The position numbers were made by a program, and so were the translations under genes. A DNA stretch of 64,000 bases from Deferribacteres bacterium (GTDB lineage: Bacteria > Zhuqueibacterota > Zhuqueibacteria > Zhuqueibacterales > Geothermadaptataceae). Below the pieces are notes generated by a model. The model saw nothing but the letters and a program-made list of their open reading frames with translations, ran no database searches and was not told the DNA's origin. The stretch spans positions 1 to 64,000 of the forward strand of contig JACKDF010000004.1 in assembly GCA_020633655.1 (NCBI GenBank). The letters run 5' to 3'. Of the stretch, positions 63,173-64,000 are shown one piece after another; position 1 is the stretch's first letter; each line of letters opens with the position of its first letter.

Positions 63173-64000
63173 ATGAAAGTGATAATTGCTGGTGGTAGTG
63201 GTTTTCTGGGACGTCGATTGAGCACCAGTTTTGTGAATGACGGCCATGCAGTTACGATTGTTTCAAGAAATCCGGGGAACTTGAAAACACAAAAGTCTCA
63301 AATCAGTTTTGTTTCCTGGAATGACCTGCAGGATTCAGTTGGACGACAGAATATAGCAGAGGCAGATGTTATAATAAATCTTGCGGGGGAAAATATTGGT
63401 GGAAAACGATGGACGGAGAAACAAAAAACAAAATTGCTTTCCAGTCGGATTGAACCGACAAAACAATTGGTGGATTTAATCAATGCAAGCCAAATTAAGC
63501 CTAAAAAATTTATAAATGCTTCGGCTGTAGGATTTTATGGTGATTGTGCGGACCAATTGATCGATGAGAACAAAAGTGTTGGTAATGATTTTCTTGCAGA
63601 AATCTGTGTGAAATGGGAAGAACAGGCAAAATTGATCGAACAAAGCCAAACTGATTTCATCATTCTTCGCATTGGCGTCGTACTTGATGCGAAGGAGGGT
63701 GCCCTTCCACGCATGGTGCTTCCATTCAAAATTTTTGCAGGAGGAAAATTGGCAAGCGGCAGGCAATGGGTACCATGGATCCATATCGATGATCTCGTAT
63801 CGATTTTCCGGTATTTGATAACCACCCCGGGAACTTCAGGCGTGTACAACGCAACCGCCCCCAACCCGGTTACAAATTCTCAGTTGACGGCATCCATCGC
63901 GAAAATACTAAGAAGACCGGCGTGGTTTCCGGTGCCAACATTCGCCTTGAAAATTGCGCTTGGTGAACAGGCAATGCTTGTACTCAACGGGCAACGTGTA
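63173..64000 (+). CDS. TIGR01777-type NAD-dependent epimerase (partial, open at window end)
   Basis: An open frame from ATG 63173 reaches base 64000 without a stop (276 codons). It starts MKVIIAGGSGFLGRRLSTSF, has VIINLAGENIGGKRWTEKQK and INASAVGFYGD, the blocks of the TIGR01777 family of extended short-chain reductases related to YfcH/SulA. GAGGAA is at a good distance before the ATG. Full proteins are about 300 residues, so only about 25 are missing. Substrate unknown; expected cytoplasmic. Confidence 0.9.
   Translation, partial: MKVIIAGGSGFLGRRLSTSFVNDGHAVTIVSRNPGNLKTQKSQISFVSWNDLQDSVGRQNIAEADVIINLAGENIGGKRWTEKQKTKLLSSRIEPTKQLVDLINASQIKPKKFINASAVGFYGDCADQLIDENKSVGNDFLAEICVKWEEQAKLIEQSQTDFIILRIGVVLDAKEGALPRMVLPFKIFAGGKLASGRQWVPWIHIDDLVSIFRYLITTPGTSGVYNATAPNPVTNSQLTASIAKILRRPAWFPVPTFALKIALGEQAMLVLNGQRV

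Noticed and set aside
1..64000. CRISPR array
   Set aside because: No regularly spaced identical repeats with unique spacers were seen anywhere.

Overview
The window reads as a chromosomal segment of an uncultured-type bacterium of the FCB superphylum. The strongest clue is type IX secretion: a full PorU-like C25 sortase (37098-41000) and a small PKD protein carrying the 'NYPNPFNP' type A sorting domain (16516-17463). Lipoproteins, TolC/RND efflux and an OmpA-family protein show a Gram-negative envelope. Codon use is moderate in GC, and gene content (uronate/xyloside degradation, GH13 enzymes, a URO-D/PhyH pair, many palindromic intergenic repeats) resembles Calditrichota/KSB1/Ignavibacteria-like lineages more than Bacteroidota proper. 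That placement is an inference.

Layout. 1-7 kb: tail of an IS1595-type transposase, a lipoprotein, an MBOAT/SGNH acylation pair, an RsmI-like methylase with an Smr protein, a 56-aa membrane peptide, a UPF0178 protein and manA. 7-12.3 kb: uup, a family 2 glycosyltransferase and a secreted sulfatase. 12.3-16.5 kb: a conspicuously AT-rich island holding one 1280-codon gene, a KaiC/RAD55-like ATPase whose C-terminal third resembles family 1 solute-binding proteins. This is the most unusual coding sequence in the window. 16.5-21 kb: T9SS PKD protein, pullulanase-type GH13, and a ParE/antitoxin pair. 21-28 kb: a TolC-adaptor-RND operon ending in an unknown membrane protein. 28-37 kb: a glycan locus (oligogalacturonide-lyase-like propeller, GH31, PhyH, URO-D, GH13) with a divergent AraC regulator, then tRNA-Leu. 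37-44 kb: porU, smpB, tyrS and a HAD phosphatase. 44.4-47 kb: a phage-type lysis cassette (SH3-muramidase, 3-TM holin, permuted papain-fold peptidase) with no prophage around it. 47-54 kb: rsmE-leuS, a hybrid histidine kinase and a C1B cysteine protease. 54-59 kb: a GNAT gene, panB-panE-panC and a spore-photoproduct-lyase-like radical SAM gene. 59-64 kb: a SpoIIAA-like protein, an isochorismatase, a methyltransferase, an OmpA-family protein and a TIGR01777 epimerase cut by the window end.

Across the window there is a family of palindromic repeats of about 80 bp (6869-6951, 52309-52391, 60038-60118; related cores at 17485-17514 and 29543-29590). The three full copies lie 28-35 bp upstream of a start codon. 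A second repeat family flanks the HAD gene (43024-43106, 43964-44048). No CRISPR array, rRNA or replication origin was seen.
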